Notes: generated by a model not told the origin, from the letters alone. A DNA stretch of 24,946 nt from Gymnopus androsaceus JB14 (GCA_009733575.1 ML770019.1:1-24946); one strand, 5' to 3'. Positions 8,588 through 21,124 are shown, counted from the stretch's first letter. Translations and numbers: made by a program.

Positions 8588-11500
8588 GTTCAAGAAAAAG
8601 CAGGTAAACAAACACTTCACGTGGTATGGCGTCACGCGCTAACAAACTTTGATCGTATTGACTTCGACGAATGAACAGACACCCACAATTCAAAAACTCA
8701 GCCTTGAAGACGTGCTTAAGGCCACTAATGCCAGGAAGAAAGGAAATGCAACATCGAAGACGGCTTCGACATCTTCTGCTCCTTCCCACCAACCGACGCC
8801 CTCTACATCTGCCTCATCTTCTGCAGCTCCTTCCATGTTGGCAGCTGGAACGCCGCAGGTTTGGAAGCTAGATTTTGGGGATCTTTCACTTCCGAAAAAG
8901 GATACGAGGACTATCTTAGAGATAGACGAATTATCGACAGACCGGCGTCGGGTCAAGAAACGCGCTCTTGATGTCACTGACTTATCGCCGGTGAAAAACT
9001 TGAAGAAGAGGAGGGAAGCACTTGATCGAGGACGCTCCGTTCCTTCCGAAGAACACCTGAGCGAAACTCTGCAAGGGATCCTACAGGATTTCAGCAATTC
9101 AGGTTTCGAATTTGTACCCGACTCCAGGGGAATTCCGGACGTCGAGACTCTCATGGCTGCTGCCACAGGGACGCGCAATAGAAGAAGATATCTGACTTCG
9201 GTGAGTGAATGTTCCAAGTTTTATTTTATGAGATGATAACCGTGCATTACAGGACCTACCCTTGCTCGAATGGAAAGTTTTCGCAGATGAATACCTGTCG
9301 GAGATGATTCGTAACGAAGGTCGAGGTGATGGTGACATTGAAGCGTGCTATCGCTGCAACGAAGGGGTACCACTGTATAGGTGCATGGATTGTTTTGCGG
9401 AGGATCTGGTATGCGATAAATGTTGTCGCGAGCTTCATATGGACAGGCCTTTGGACAATGTAGAGGTCAGTCCATCATTATGCCGCTTTTACATTGACTC
9501 TGACTAGAAATAGAAATGGAATGGCGCATTTTTCGAAAAAATCCGACTCCGGGAGCTTGGAATTTTCGTCCAACTGGGGCATCGCGCATTGGAAAGTTGT
9601 CCCCATCCCAGATTCGTGGACGGTTTCACTGTTATTCACACGAATGGAATCCACAATGTCGTCCTGGCTTATTGCGATTGCCCTGGGCGGCGCGCTGCAG
9701 GCGAATGGCGGCAACAACTATTGCGTCGGCGTTGGTTTCCAGCAACTCATGTCGATCCCCGTACTGCAGCAACATACCAGGTTTTAAATATGTTCCATAT
9801 CCTCACTCTCCAAGGCAAAGTGACAACATACGACTTTTACGCGGGACTCGAGAAACTGAGTAACAACGCGGGTTTAGGAGACACCAAGGTAAGCTGTGAA
9901 CCCTCAGCTGTCGAACCAGCTGATTGTTTGTCAGGATCGATACAAGTCTTTCGCGCGCATGATGAGAGAATGGAGACATTTGAAGATGGCCAAACGCTCT
10001 GGGCGTGGAAACGATTCTGAACGGACTCTCTCGGAGACCAAGACTGGTGAAATGGGCATATCTTGCATAGCGTGTCCGCGCCCTGGTGTAAATTTGCCTG
10101 AGGATTGGCAAAACGCACCTAAGAATGACCGGTAGGTAGTTGGGAGTCTCAACTGCGATTCCAGCTAACCTATGTGCTATAGGTATCTGTACTGGCTGTT
10201 CCTGGCCATCGACGCTTGCTTTCGTCTGAAGAGACGTTTGGTTTCTTCAGAGAAGCGCGACCCCGATCTGGATGTAGGGGGATCGTATTTCACTGAGGAT
10301 GAGCCTTTTAGGAATTTCCTCCTGACTGTAACTGATCAACGAGAGGTGCGATTTCATTTTCGAATTCCGAGTGTTCACGCGACTGAGCTAAATTACAGAT
10401 GTCTACCTGTACTGGGCTGGCGGCATTGGATCACGCCAACACGAAATATTCGAGAGGATACGCTACTACTGGGGTAGGAGTGGGGGTATGCGCGCGACAC
10501 GAATTTATACAGAAGAACGGTGCGGTAGATTTACAGAAAGGAGAACGGTACGCATGCAAGAATATTGTCGTTTTTATTGATCTGATTGATTATATTTAGG
10601 TATGCGAATATGGATTATGCCTACGCCTCGCTGCTACGCCATCATGACCCTGCCCTCTCGAAAGTAACATCATACGACATAGCTTGCCAGTGGTCGAAAA
10701 ACGTGATTTCAAGGTTAAATGCCCTGCCTTCCCTCGTTCGAACAGATCTCGCAGAACAGATCACGCGTTTTGTGGTTCCCAAGCTGCATATTGGTGGCCA
10801 TGAGATTTTCTGCCAGCTGGAGTACTCGCTGAATTGGCTATGGGGAGCAGGTCGAACAGACGGCGAGGGCATTGAGCGTCCCTGGGCGCATATGGGTCCG
10901 ATTGCAACCAGTACTCGAGATATGGGTCCTGGCGCACGTCATGGAACCATGAATGACCATTTTGGTCATTGGAACTGGGTTAAACTTACGAGATTGGGTC
11001 AGTCGCATATGTTTGGTGGAAATTGAAAACATACTGATGTACCGTAGGAACATTACTTCGGAAACGTATGAAGAGCGCCATAGAAGAACACCGGGTACAA
11101 AAGGAGGAATTAAAGGCCTTCACAGAGGGGCGGGGTGAAGTTACGGCTACTTGGCTGAAAGCCATAACTGACTGGGAGGAGGATAAAGAGAGACCAGCAG
11201 GGGAAAGGTTGGGGTGTATGAATCCTTACGAGATGCCTAAGGGTGGTACGTCTTTATTTTGGTGTTATCAATTGGAAGGTTGAACCAAAGGACAATACAG
11301 GTATGAGCGAAAGCGAGACGCGCTTGAAGTTAACGGAGCTGGAAGCCAAGCGTGCAGAGGAAGGGGCGTTTTCGCTGCATGTTGTTGGACCCAGCGCATT
11401 TATGACGCAACTACTCGAACTACAGGAGCTACAGTAAGTCGTAATTCAATTTCAACGTTAATTGTTTAGATTGACGTTTAAAGCAGACGCCAACTCAAGC

Positions 11501-12744
11501 AGGATGTGGCAGCTAGGTCTTTCGAAACTTCAGCTCAGAAGACCATCCTCGTTCAACGTAGAACGAAAATTATGCGGCTGCTGGGTCGATTACGTGCTAT
11601 TCAACAGATTTACATGCCCGCTGCTATTAGACTACTATCTAATCGCGAATCCGACAATTCTACTGCAGAACACGCAGAGGAAGTTCCGATTATCTTCCCA
11701 TTCGACCTTCCTCTTTCCCAACGTTGCGAACCCGGTTGTCATTCCGATCTCGCCTCAATCGAAGAAGAGATGCGTAATGCTCAGCTCCGCTCATCATTAC
11801 TAAATCTACGAACTCACCTGCATATGAAAACTCGTCTCTTGACATATCGGACCTCGAACGTCAAAGCTCAGGGAATGGTGGTCAAATCGCAATCGGTATT
11901 GAAGCGTAATCAAAGGCAAATCGATCTGGACACGGCCAAGTATCAGGATGCATGGCAGGCAATGAAGAAACTACGAGGGAAGGACAATGTGACATGGAGG
12001 AAACTGAAGGGGCGAGATGTGAGAAGGATGGATGCAGGAGAGGATAAGGCGGTTGGCGTTGAACGCAAACGGCTGGGAAAGAAGAAGGCAGAGGCTTTGA
12101 GGGAGGAGGCCAAGAAGGGAGCCGCAAACGACGGAGTTTCCTCAAGCGATGAGACAGAGGGTGAGGAGGATGAGGGGGCACAAGGTAGTCGACAAAGCGT
12201 GCAGAACAAGCTAAAGAGGGCTCGTCAAGCTGTGGGAGAGGGTAGAAGACATGTGTCGTGGATCTGGATGGAGGGTGGAACTGGGGAGGTTGTTGACCAG
12301 AAGGTGCTAGAGGATATCGTGCAAGTGGAGTGGTGTAAATCATACGCTCGAACGGCGAGGTGGGGGGAGGAAATACGTTTGTTATCAGCAGAAATGGACC
12401 GATGTTTGACAACGCTGGCGTTCAACACGAAGGAATGGGAAGGTCGGACAGATTATACAGGACCACTAGCGGCTGGTAAGGATGCAGCACACACGGAGGG
12501 GGTACGAGCTTATGCTCTTTCACAAGCTGACACATATCGGCGAATCGCAGAAGGGTTCCGAGCAGTTTGGCGTGTCCTTCATGAGGAAAAGGGATCGTTC
12601 GAAGGGGCGGAAGATGATGAGGGCGAGAAAGTAGCCTCGGAGGATAAGGAGGATGAGATGGACGGAGCGTCGGAGGATGAGGAGGAGGAAGAGGCAGAAG
12701 TGGATGGGTGGGACGATATGGCCGATATACCCGAAGAGATTTAA
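8586..12744 (+). CDS. KDZ (Kyakuja-Dileera-Zisupton) transposase with CxC2 cysteine cluster
   Basis: Eleven exons: 8586-8603, 8679-9200, 9253-9465, 9514-9888, 9935-10131, 10183-10345, 10399-10547, 10600-10997, 11048-11245, 11301-11433 and 11487-12744. Introns are 46-75 nt, every phase closes, and the product is 1207 residues, full length for the family. Residues about 210-242 form the CxC2 zinc-binding cluster (C-x2-C, C-x2-C, C-x2-CC, then H). The RNase H-fold core follows: KWNGAFFEKIRLRELG, VIHTNGIHNVVLAYCDC, RRWFPATHVDP, ACPRPGVNLPEDW, the first acidic site in NMDYA (D551), SYDIACQW (D572) and GEGIERPWAHMGP (E near 638). The C-terminus is a helical, charged region ending in an acidic tail. 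Excision and insertion of the DNA element is the known role. No stop or frameshift breaks it, so it may be active or recently so. The first exon (MFKKKQ) is inferred from splice phase only. Confidence 0.93.
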
Positions 12745-13581
12745 CTTATTAGGTATATCGAGGCACTAGTTGTATTGATCAAGATATGACAAATTATTGA
12801 TTGCGTTCTGGACTAATTGAGACTTACGTTGCGTTCCAGGACAATCGAAGGGTTATGCATAAGTTATGGACGGCATGGCGGCTTGCAAATATAAGACTTA
12901 AGTTATGCACGGCACGGCACCTGCTGATAAGTAGTAGGGATCATAGGGCGGACACTTGCCCAGTTACTCCGCATTAATGCGATTAGGGTATTTACCCATG
13001 AACTTTGCAAAGTTGCCACAACCACGGGTGAACGAACCGGATGTTCCACAACACCGTTCATTACTCCTGACTTGGACTGTGAGGCATGGTGGTACCCCGG
13101 AAGGAGCAACATTCCAGTCGGACTGGCCATATATATCAAGCACTTGCATACCTTGTGGTGCTTCGAGTTGGATATATTATGATGAATAATAGACCTTGCT
13201 GTCGGAATGATTTTCAACTTTCAAGCATTGCAAGTTGTGCGTTATGAAGCTCTTGAATGGTCTAGAGAAATCTGAAGATGTGTTCATATCTTACGCTTTG
13301 ACGTTTGCTCATTCGAAAGGCCAATCATCAAATGGATGGAAATGTAAATACTACATACTATATCGAGTCGCTTTTTGGTCTGTTCCGCGTATTACGCTGT
13401 AAATTTGAGTTACAATTCCATAAAATCTTTTGGTCGTTGAAAGGTCAGCCCAATTTGAACCCGATATTTACAGCTTTGACCTGGTTTAGTGCATACTAGT
13501 ACAGCACCACTTCATATCAAATATATATTGCAACGGAGCATTGCAATAAACTATGACCAACATGAACTGACCCGCTTACAA
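12745..13581. other. Intergenic region downstream of the KDZ transposase
   Basis: No gene with splice or compositional support is seen; short overlapping frames on both strands around 12900-13220 look like chance. The right end of the KDZ element should lie here, but I could not identify a terminal inverted repeat or target duplication by eye. Confidence 0.45.
12860..12921. repeat. Imperfect 23-bp direct repeat, 39 bp apart
   Basis: TAAGTTATGGACGGCATGGC at 12860 and TAAGTTATGCACGGCACGGC at 12899 share 17 of their first 20 bases. They lie about 115 bp after the KDZ stop codon. They could be subterminal transposase-binding repeats, but nothing else supports that. Confidence 0.5.
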
Positions 13582-14345
13582 CTACAAAGCAGCCTCCACA
13601 TCTCCCTTCGATAGATGCCCATAAACCTCGGGACTTATCGATACATGAGGAGACCCATGTAGACCATGGCTGCTCTGGACTTTTTGCGAAGGAGAGGAAT
13701 GGTCTGCATGAGATGGTGTTGAGATTGGGAGGAGTGGAATGCTGTGGAAGATGTTAGTGACAAACCGAACAACAAAGTTCATGCATCAATCTGAATTCTT
13801 CCGCTTTGCGTGTTATTTTCGCCATATCGAGGTCTCCTCCTGTAGCTTAACTACCTGCTGTCATTGCACCGGCTGATGACGAAGCAGACCCAGTCCCTAT
13901 CCCTCATAATGGGTATCAGCCCTGTCCCTTCTAACACCTCCATTGCACGTTCAACATGACCCTTTGCCTCGTTCCGCTGCACCGAGGATTTTGATGCGAG
14001 ACGGTTTTTCGGTGCATTTGAGGAAGAGGGAGAGTTACCCACCGAAGTGGATAAACCTGATGTGGACGAGGACAACGAAGTAGAACCCATACCTCTTCCC
14101 AATTGCTCATAAACACCCAAAATCTCTCTCGCGGTCTTTTTGAGCTCATGATCGCACGTTTGGTCCATCACTTGTACTCAAGATCAGGGTATGTGATATG
14201 TTCCTCTGCTCACTCCCATCCTCTCCTATTCACCGTCCAGACCTACATCCAATAAACCGATATGCACTGCAAACCTGAGTGGGAGGCGAAAGTCAGAATC
14301 ACATCCTGATTCAGGTTTGATTGAGGATGAAGACATGGAAGTCAT
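13582..14345 (-). CDS. Hypothetical protein, three exons
   Basis: Exons on the minus strand are 14345-14243, 14176-13855 and 13741-13582. Introns are 66 and 113 nt, phases close, and the product is 194 residues. The N-terminal half reads as helical (RLPLRFAVHIGLLDVV, then DHELKKTAREILGVYEQL). A Ser-rich linker is followed by another helix (AKGHVERAMEVLEGTGLIPI), and a Ser/Pro/His-rich C-terminus ends SPEVYGHLSKGDVEAAL. I do not recognise the family. The first exon is inferred from phase and from the way the helix continues across the junction; without it the gene could begin at the ATG at 14168. The second intron is longer than its neighbours and its donor is the least certain boundary. Confidence 0.55.
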
Positions 14346-14636
14346 GTTTTCGTCTTGATAATGCATTTGAGGTTTCCAAAGAAGGCCCAGAAAGCAAGGA
14401 GACAGAGCGGATTCGGAAGCCAGAATGGCCTACTCTTTCAATGGCAGATGTTATGCTACATAGATAGACCTTCAACTTGAACAGCTAATTAGCCATTCAA
14501 GACTGCCTTGCTCTCGAGTCAAACTCATTCAGCTGTCCAAAAGTCAACTTTACTCGTGCCGTCGATTTTTTCATGTCGTAAATGGAACAATGACCTGAAT
14601 TTTCGGGTTAAAAACATTCAACAAGCCAGCCATTAC
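14346..14636. other. Region between the tRNA gene and a hypothetical gene
   Basis: The tRNA-Asn 3' end and the start of the three-exon hypothetical gene border this stretch. I see no coding region. Beyond the tRNA 3' end a mixed T-rich run lies near 14560-14575 on the plus strand, but the expected T-run terminator on the tRNA strand is not obvious. Confidence 0.4.
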
Positions 14637-14734
14637 CTGCCCCAGAGAGGCTCGAACTCTCGACCTTCCGATGTACAGGATCGGCTTGAGATCACATAAC
14701 AGTCGGACGCTGTAACCAACTAAGCCATGGGGCA
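14637..14734 (-). tRNA. trnN-GUU: tRNA-Asn (anticodon GUU) with a 24-nt intron
   Basis: Read on the minus strand, the acceptor stem TGCCCCA (14734-14728) pairs with TGGGGCA near the 3' end, with discriminator G at 14637. The D-arm contains GG in its loop. The anticodon stem TCCGA/TCGGA closes only if a 24-nt intron (14696-14673) is removed after position 37, the canonical nuclear tRNA intron site. The anticodon is GTT (14700-14698), preceded by CT and followed by A. The T-arm is GAGAG-TTCGAGC-CTCTC. The mature length is 74 nt without CCA. G73 and GUU both fit asparagine. It lies 83 bp downstream of the MRM2-like gene on the same strand. Confidence 0.95.
14673..14696 (-). other. tRNA-Asn intron
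   Basis: This 24-nt insert sits between anticodon-loop positions 37 and 38. Removing it restores a seven-base loop and a perfect five-pair anticodon stem. It would be cut by the tRNA splicing endonuclease. Confidence 0.9.
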
Positions 14735-14817
14735 GTTAAACACATACGTGCTGCTTTCCCTATAGTATATGGTTTGATATTTCACCAAATTACAGGTGAT
14801 AAGCACTACAAACCTCT

Positions 14818-15972
<1,155 letters not shown>

Positions 15973-17478
15973 ATGCCCCAATTCCCTCAGGAAATCTTTG
16001 ACCTTTTTATCGACCAGCTCGCTGATTCACCGGCGGATCTTAAAGCGCTCTCTCTTGTCGCCAAATCCTGGCCTCATCGCACTAGGAAACATCTTTTCCG
16101 CCGCCTTCATATCGCACCATTATTGTCTTACTCGTCGTCGTCGTCAAAAAACGAGCGAGATTATGCTGATCGCATGACAATTTTGGCAGAAGCGTTCGAG
16201 CGTCTTCTCCACACCCCGGAAATCGTGCACTCTATCAAGGTTGTCACAATCGGCAGATATGCGAGCGGAATGTTTAGGCTGGTGAAACAAGAAAGGGACT
16301 CGAAAGGTCTATTACATGGGATGGCTTCCGCGCTGAATGCTAGGTTGCGGGTATTAACTCGTAACTTCGGTGGACCCGGAACGTACAAGCCTACTCTCAA
16401 CGCCCACATATGCGCCCTATGTGCTCTTCCATCCAATCACATTGAATCCCTCTCTTACGACTGGGTTGTTGACCGCTTTGATTCTCAATCTTCTCTTACC
16501 GACTTTTCAGACATCCTGCAGAGCAGTAGGTTGAGGTTGAAACACCTATCGCTGCAGAATGTAAATATACTTCCATCATCGCCTGCATGGCTTGACCTTT
16601 TGGGATGCATCACGGCGTATGCACCTTTATTGGAAACGCTCTGCCTCACTGTATGGGGATATACAGCTAGACTGAGCGACCTCGAAATCGCGACTTTTCG
16701 CCAAAACGCTCAAAAGCCTAGTACCCATGGATTGATTGCACCGATTGCAATGTCACGATTTTGCCTTCGGAATGGCTTTCCCTCTCAGATTTTGGAGATT
16801 CTGCTTTTCGAAAACAGACATCTCACATTCAAGAATTTGGTCTATCTTGCGATAGAACATACCTCAATTCCCCTTTTCGATCGACCATCATGTCTTCAAA
16901 ACCTCAAGCACCTTACTCTGTATGAAAGCCTTCGTTAGTACCACTTCCTTTTCTGTTCTGTATTGTTGAACTAATTTAATGGAACAGGAGGGTCCTGTGA
17001 TGACTTATTGGAATACGACACAGTCCAGTTCCATCATTTATCCCTTCCTTCCCTCACTTATTTGCAACTCTTTGTGTTCCACCCCGAGAGTATGATAATA
17101 ATGATTCTCCTCAGAGCTGTACTGGGTCCTTCCAAAGCCACCGAAACTTTTGGCGACTGTAGGCAAGAATTAGTATTAGAATATCCCAAAAACGACAGTG
17201 CGTACCTTCCAAGCCCAAGCAACTGTAGTTATACGCCAGTTGAACACGGGCTTCACCTGCACATTCAAGTTTGTGATGGTCTATCATGGCTGACATCGTA
17301 CTTCCCAATCACTGATGCCACTCTTTATTCTTACCTTAACATTGGTCCATCCGAGCTTTGTGGGCCTGTAGAACGCATTACAATTAATCGAAAAGATGGA
17401 TATTGGCCACTGACATGGAGGACTGGGAGAATTGGCCCGGGAGAGGCTGATTCTTGGTGGGATGGAGAGCGGTGGTGA
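15973..17478 (+). CDS. F-box protein, tandem copy 1
   Basis: Exons are 15973-16933 and 16988-17478, with a 54-nt intron and 483 residues. The N-terminus is a typical Agaricomycete F-box (residues about 1-45: PQFPQEIFDLFIDQL, LKALSLVAKSW, RKHLFRRLHI), which docks substrates to SCF ubiquitin ligases through Skp1. The rest has Leu-rich-repeat-like character (LRLKHLSLQNVNILPS, LPSLTYLQLF) and a conserved C-terminus (ELCGPVERITINR, GRIGPGEADSWWDGERW). The start was placed at the ATG matching that of copies 2 and 3; upstream in-frame sequence lacks another ATG. This copy has the longest Ser run after the F-box. Expanded F-box families of this kind in mushrooms have unknown targets. Confidence 0.88.
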
Positions 17479-17798
17479 TGGTTTCTTGTTTCTTTTGCAG
17501 ATGGCCATTCATATGCACTCCTTGCTTGTTTATTTATGCCTTTTCCTTCCTAACGCGATTTGTTTCTTGGAACAATACTTAGCTATCGATGAGCTGCGTA
17601 CATATCTTTGAAAATTCTAATAGTCATATGGTTCATTAGCGATAGCGGATGGATTCGATACGTCTATGAGATGCTTTCCATCCAGATCTACTTAGAATTT
17701 TAGGAACGCGACACGAGCCTGCAAACGGCAATAAGTCCCATCTGGATATGTCGATTGGCGCGTCGCTTTGGTAACAGCTTCCCATCAAGTCCTCTTCC
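17479..17798. other. Spacer between F-box copies 1 and 2
   Basis: No gene is present. The left part (about 17515-17660) is clearly homologous to the spacer after copy 2 (about 19329-19480), sharing CTTGGAACAATACTTAGCT and GGATGGATTCGAT. The 3' flank was therefore duplicated with the gene, and the promoter of copy 2 lies in the right part. Confidence 0.7.
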
Positions 17799-19288
17799 AT
17801 GTCCCAGCTCCCTCAGGAAATCCTCGATCTTTTCATCGACCACTTCGCTGATTCACCAGCTGAGCTTAAAGCGCTCTCTCTTGTCGCCAAATCCTGGCTT
17901 CCTCGCACTAGGAAACATCTTTTCCGCCGCCTTCATATCGCACCATTACCGTCTTATTCGTCATCGAAAGGCGAGCAGGATTATGCCGATCGCATGGCAG
18001 CTCTGGCGGAAGCATTCGAAGGTTTTCTCCACACCCCGGAAATCGTGCGCTGTATCAAGGTTGTCATAATGGGTAGACATGGGAGCGGAATGTTTAGGCT
18101 GTTGAAACAAAGAAGGGACTCGAAAAGTCTATTACATAGGATGGCTTCCGCGCTGAAGGGCAGGTTACAGGTATTAACTAGCAACTATGATGGACCGTGC
18201 ATTGAGCCCACTCTCAACGCCCACATATGCGCCCTATTTGCTCTTCCATCCAACCGCATTGAATTCCTCTCTTACGACTTGAATGTTGACCGCTTGCGTT
18301 CCCAATCTTCTCTTGCCAATTTTTCAGACATCCTGCAGAGCAGTAGGTTGTGGTTAAAACACCTATCGCTGCAGAATGTAGATATAATTCCATCGACCGG
18401 GTCTACATGCCTTGACCTTTTGGAATGCATAGCGGCGTATGCACCTTCGTTGGAAACACTCTGCCTCTCTGTACGCCTATATGTGGCTATATATAACGAC
18501 CTTGATGTTGCGACTTTTCGCCAAAACGCTCAAAAGCCTGGTACCCATGGATTGATTGCACCAATTGCAATGTCACGATTTTGCCTTCAAAATGGCTGTC
18601 CCTCTCATATTTTGGAGATTGTGCTTTTCGAAAACAATCATCTCACGTTCAAGAACTTGGTCTATCTTACGATAGAACATGTCTTGATTTCCGTTTTTGA
18701 TAAACCATCGTGTCTTCAAAATCTCAAGCACCTTACTCTATATGAACACCTTGGTTAGTACCCTTTCCTATACTTACTACTATACCGTTTAACTAACTAA
18801 ACGCTTAAGGAGAGTGCTTTTGTGACTTGTCAGAATACAACGCAGTCCAGTTCCATCATTTATCCCTTCCTTCCCTCACTCATTTGCAACTCTTTGTATC
18901 CCACCTCCAAAGCATGATAGTAATTCTCTGCAGAGCCGTACTTGGTCCTTCTAAAGCCACCAAAACTTCTTATGACCGTATGCGAGAATTACTAGAATAT
19001 CCCAAGAACGACAGTGTGCACCTTCCAGCCCAGACAGTTGAACATGGGCTTCACCTGCACATTCAACTTCTTGAAGGTGGATTATGGCCGACTTCCTACT
19101 GCCCAAGCATCGATGCTATTCTTCATTCTTATCTTAACATTGGTCCTTCTGAGCTTTGTGGGCCTGTAGAACGCATTACAATTAATCGAAATGATGATTT
19201 GGCCCAGGAATATTGGCCATTGACATGGAGGACAGGGAGAATTGGTCCGGGAGAAGCTGATTTTTGGTGGGATAGAGAACGCTGGTGA
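17799..19288 (+). CDS. F-box protein, tandem copy 2
   Basis: Exons are 17799-18753 and 18810-19288, with a 56-nt intron at the same site as in copy 1 and 477 residues. The F-box reads SQLPQEILDLFIDHFADS, LKALSLVAKSW, RKHLFRRLHI. Leu-rich segments (LWLKHLSLQNVDIIPS) and the C-terminal signature GRIGPGEADFWWDRERW are retained. It has two fewer Ser codons after the F-box than copy 1 and small indels in the C-terminal half, including DLAQ before EYWPLTW. The frame is intact, so this copy is probably functional. Confidence 0.9.
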
Positions 19289-19631
19289 TGGTTTCTGTTT
19301 GTTCTGCAGATGACATTTATACATACACTCATGCACTCTTTGCTTGCTTGTTTATGCCTTTCCTTCCTAACGCTATTTATTTCCTTGGAACAATACTTAG
19401 CTTTCGATGAGCTGCGAATATATCTAAAAATTCTGATAGTCGCGACTCGTATGGTCCATTCGCCATAACGGATGGATTCGATGCTTCCAGATCTAGTACT
19501 TAAAACGCGACACGGCCTTTACACCAATCCACACGTCAAAATGTATTCGGATGGGACATTGATTTGACATGTAGATTGGTGTAGACGTCCCGCGCGCGCC
19601 CTAGTAACAGCTTTCTATCAAGTCCTCTTCC
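19289..19631. other. Spacer between F-box copies 2 and 3
   Basis: The left part repeats the copy 1/2 spacer; the right part carries the promoter of copy 3 and a hairpin-forming inverted repeat at 19520-19583. The last 40 bp before the ATG, including TCAAGTCCTCTTCC, are nearly the same as those before copy 2. Confidence 0.7.
19520..19583. repeat. Imperfect inverted repeat with arms of about 25-28 bp
   Basis: TACACCAATCCACACGTCAA (from 19520) is mirrored by a right arm (19556-19583) whose complement reads TACACCAATCTACATGTCAA. The arms are separated by about 11 bp. The left arm is absent from the equivalent spacer before copy 2, where only a weak remnant of the right arm can be seen. Confidence 0.75.
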
Positions 19632-21124
19632 ATGTCCCAGCTTCCTCAGGAAATCCTCGATCTTTTCATCGACCACTTCGCTGATTCCCCGGCTGAGCTT
19701 AAAGCGCTCTCTCTTGTCGCTAAATCCTGGCTTCCTCGCACTAGGAAACATCTTTTCCGCCGCCTTTATATCGCACCATTATTGTCCACCTCGTCGTCGA
19801 AAAACGGCAGAGTTACGCCAATCGCATGACAGCTCTAGCGGAAGCGTTCGAGCATCTTATCCACACCCCGGAAATTGTGCGCTCTATCAAGGTTGTCATA
19901 ATTGGCAGATATGCGAGCGGAATGTTTAGGTTGGTGGAACAAAAACGGGACTCGAAAGGTTTATTACTTAGGATGGCTTGCGCGTTGAAAGCCAGATTGC
20001 GGGTATTAACAAGCCGCAGCCGTGGTGAGCCCGGAACGTGCAAGCCTACTCTCGACGCCCACGTATGTGCGCTATTCGCTCTTCCATCCAATCACATTGA
20101 ATTCCTCTCTTACGACTTCTCGGGTTCCCAATCGTCTCTTGCCAAATTCTCAGACATCCTGCAGAGCAGTAGGTTGAGGTTGAAACACTTGTCACTGCAG
20201 CTTCCGGTGCAGAATGTAAATATAATTTCACCGACGTCCAGGCCTGCATGCCTTGAACTTTTGGGATGCATAGCGGCGTATGCACCTTCGTTGGAAACAC
20301 TCTGCCTCTCTGTATGGGTATATGTGGCTATACCTAGCGACCTTGAAGTTGCAAATTTTCGCCAAAAAGCTCAAAACCCTGGTACCCATGGAACGATTGC
20401 ACCGATTGCAATGTCACGATTTTGTCTTCGAGATGGCTTTCCCTCTCAGATTTTGGAGATTCTGCTTTTCGAAAACAAACATCTCACATTCAAGAATTTG
20501 GTCTATCTTGCGATAGAACATGTCTCGATTCCCTTTTTCGATCGACCTTCGTGTCTTCAAAACCTCAAGCATCTTACTCTGCATGAACGCCCTCGTTAGT
20601 GCCCTTCGTTTACTGGGTATACTGTATCGTTGAACTAATTCCATGAAACAGGAGGGTGCTGTCATGACTTATCGGAATATAACACGCTTCAGTTCCATCA
20701 TTTATCCCTTCCTTCCCTCACTCATTTGCAGCTCTTTGTGTTCCATCCTCAGAGTATGATAATAATAATTCTCCTCAGAGCCGTACTCGGTCCTTCCAAA
20801 GTTACGGAAAATTTTGGTCGAGAATTATCAGAGTATCCTGACAACGACAGTGTGCACCTTCCGGCCTGGCAGGCAGTTGAACATGGGCTTCACCTGCACA
20901 TTCAAGTTCTTGCAGGTAGATTGTGGCCAACTACCTACTGCCCAATCACCGATGCTACTCTTCATTCTTACATTAACATTGGTCCATCCGAGCTTTGTGG
21001 GCCTGTAGAACGCATTACAATTAACCAAATTGATGCAGCCCAGGAATACTGGCCATCGACATGGAAGACAGGGAGAATTAGCCCCGGAGAGGCTGATTTC
21101 TGGTGGGACGGAGAACACTGGTGA
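19632..21124 (+). pseudogene. F-box protein, tandem copy 3, frameshifted
   Basis: The exons by homology are 19632-20594 and 20652-21124, with a 57-nt intron at the conserved site. The F-box is intact (SQLPQEILDLFIDHFADS ... RKHLFRRLYI). Just after the Ser run, one base is missing relative to copies 1 and 2 (about 19803-19820), so the first frame stops at 19829 after VTPIA. Coding resumes in another frame from about 19826 (MTALAEAFEHLIHTPEIV) and stays open to the end (GRISPGEADFWWDGEHW). Exon 1 is one base short of the length needed for its splice phase, confirming a single-base loss. It is either a young pseudogene producing only the F-box, or an assembly error. Confidence 0.85.

Larger units (their letters stand above)
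15973..21124 (+). repeat. Three-unit tandem gene duplication, about 1.8 kb per unit
   Basis: Starts are spaced 1826 and 1833 bp apart, and the units include the gene plus its 3' flank. Copies share the intron site, the F-box and the C-terminal motif. Spacer homology runs between units 1/2 and 2/3, and a weaker version follows copy 3 (about 21225-21340). This fits unequal crossing-over followed by divergence. Confidence 0.88.

Noticed and set aside
12903..13217. Overlapping frames on both strands after the KDZ gene
   Set aside because: No splice sites, motif or compositional bias supports either strand; they probably arise by chance or from old repeat sequence.
7649..13581. Terminal inverted repeats bounding the KDZ element
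   Set aside because: I compared the flanks by eye and found no convincing pair, so no element boundaries are claimed.
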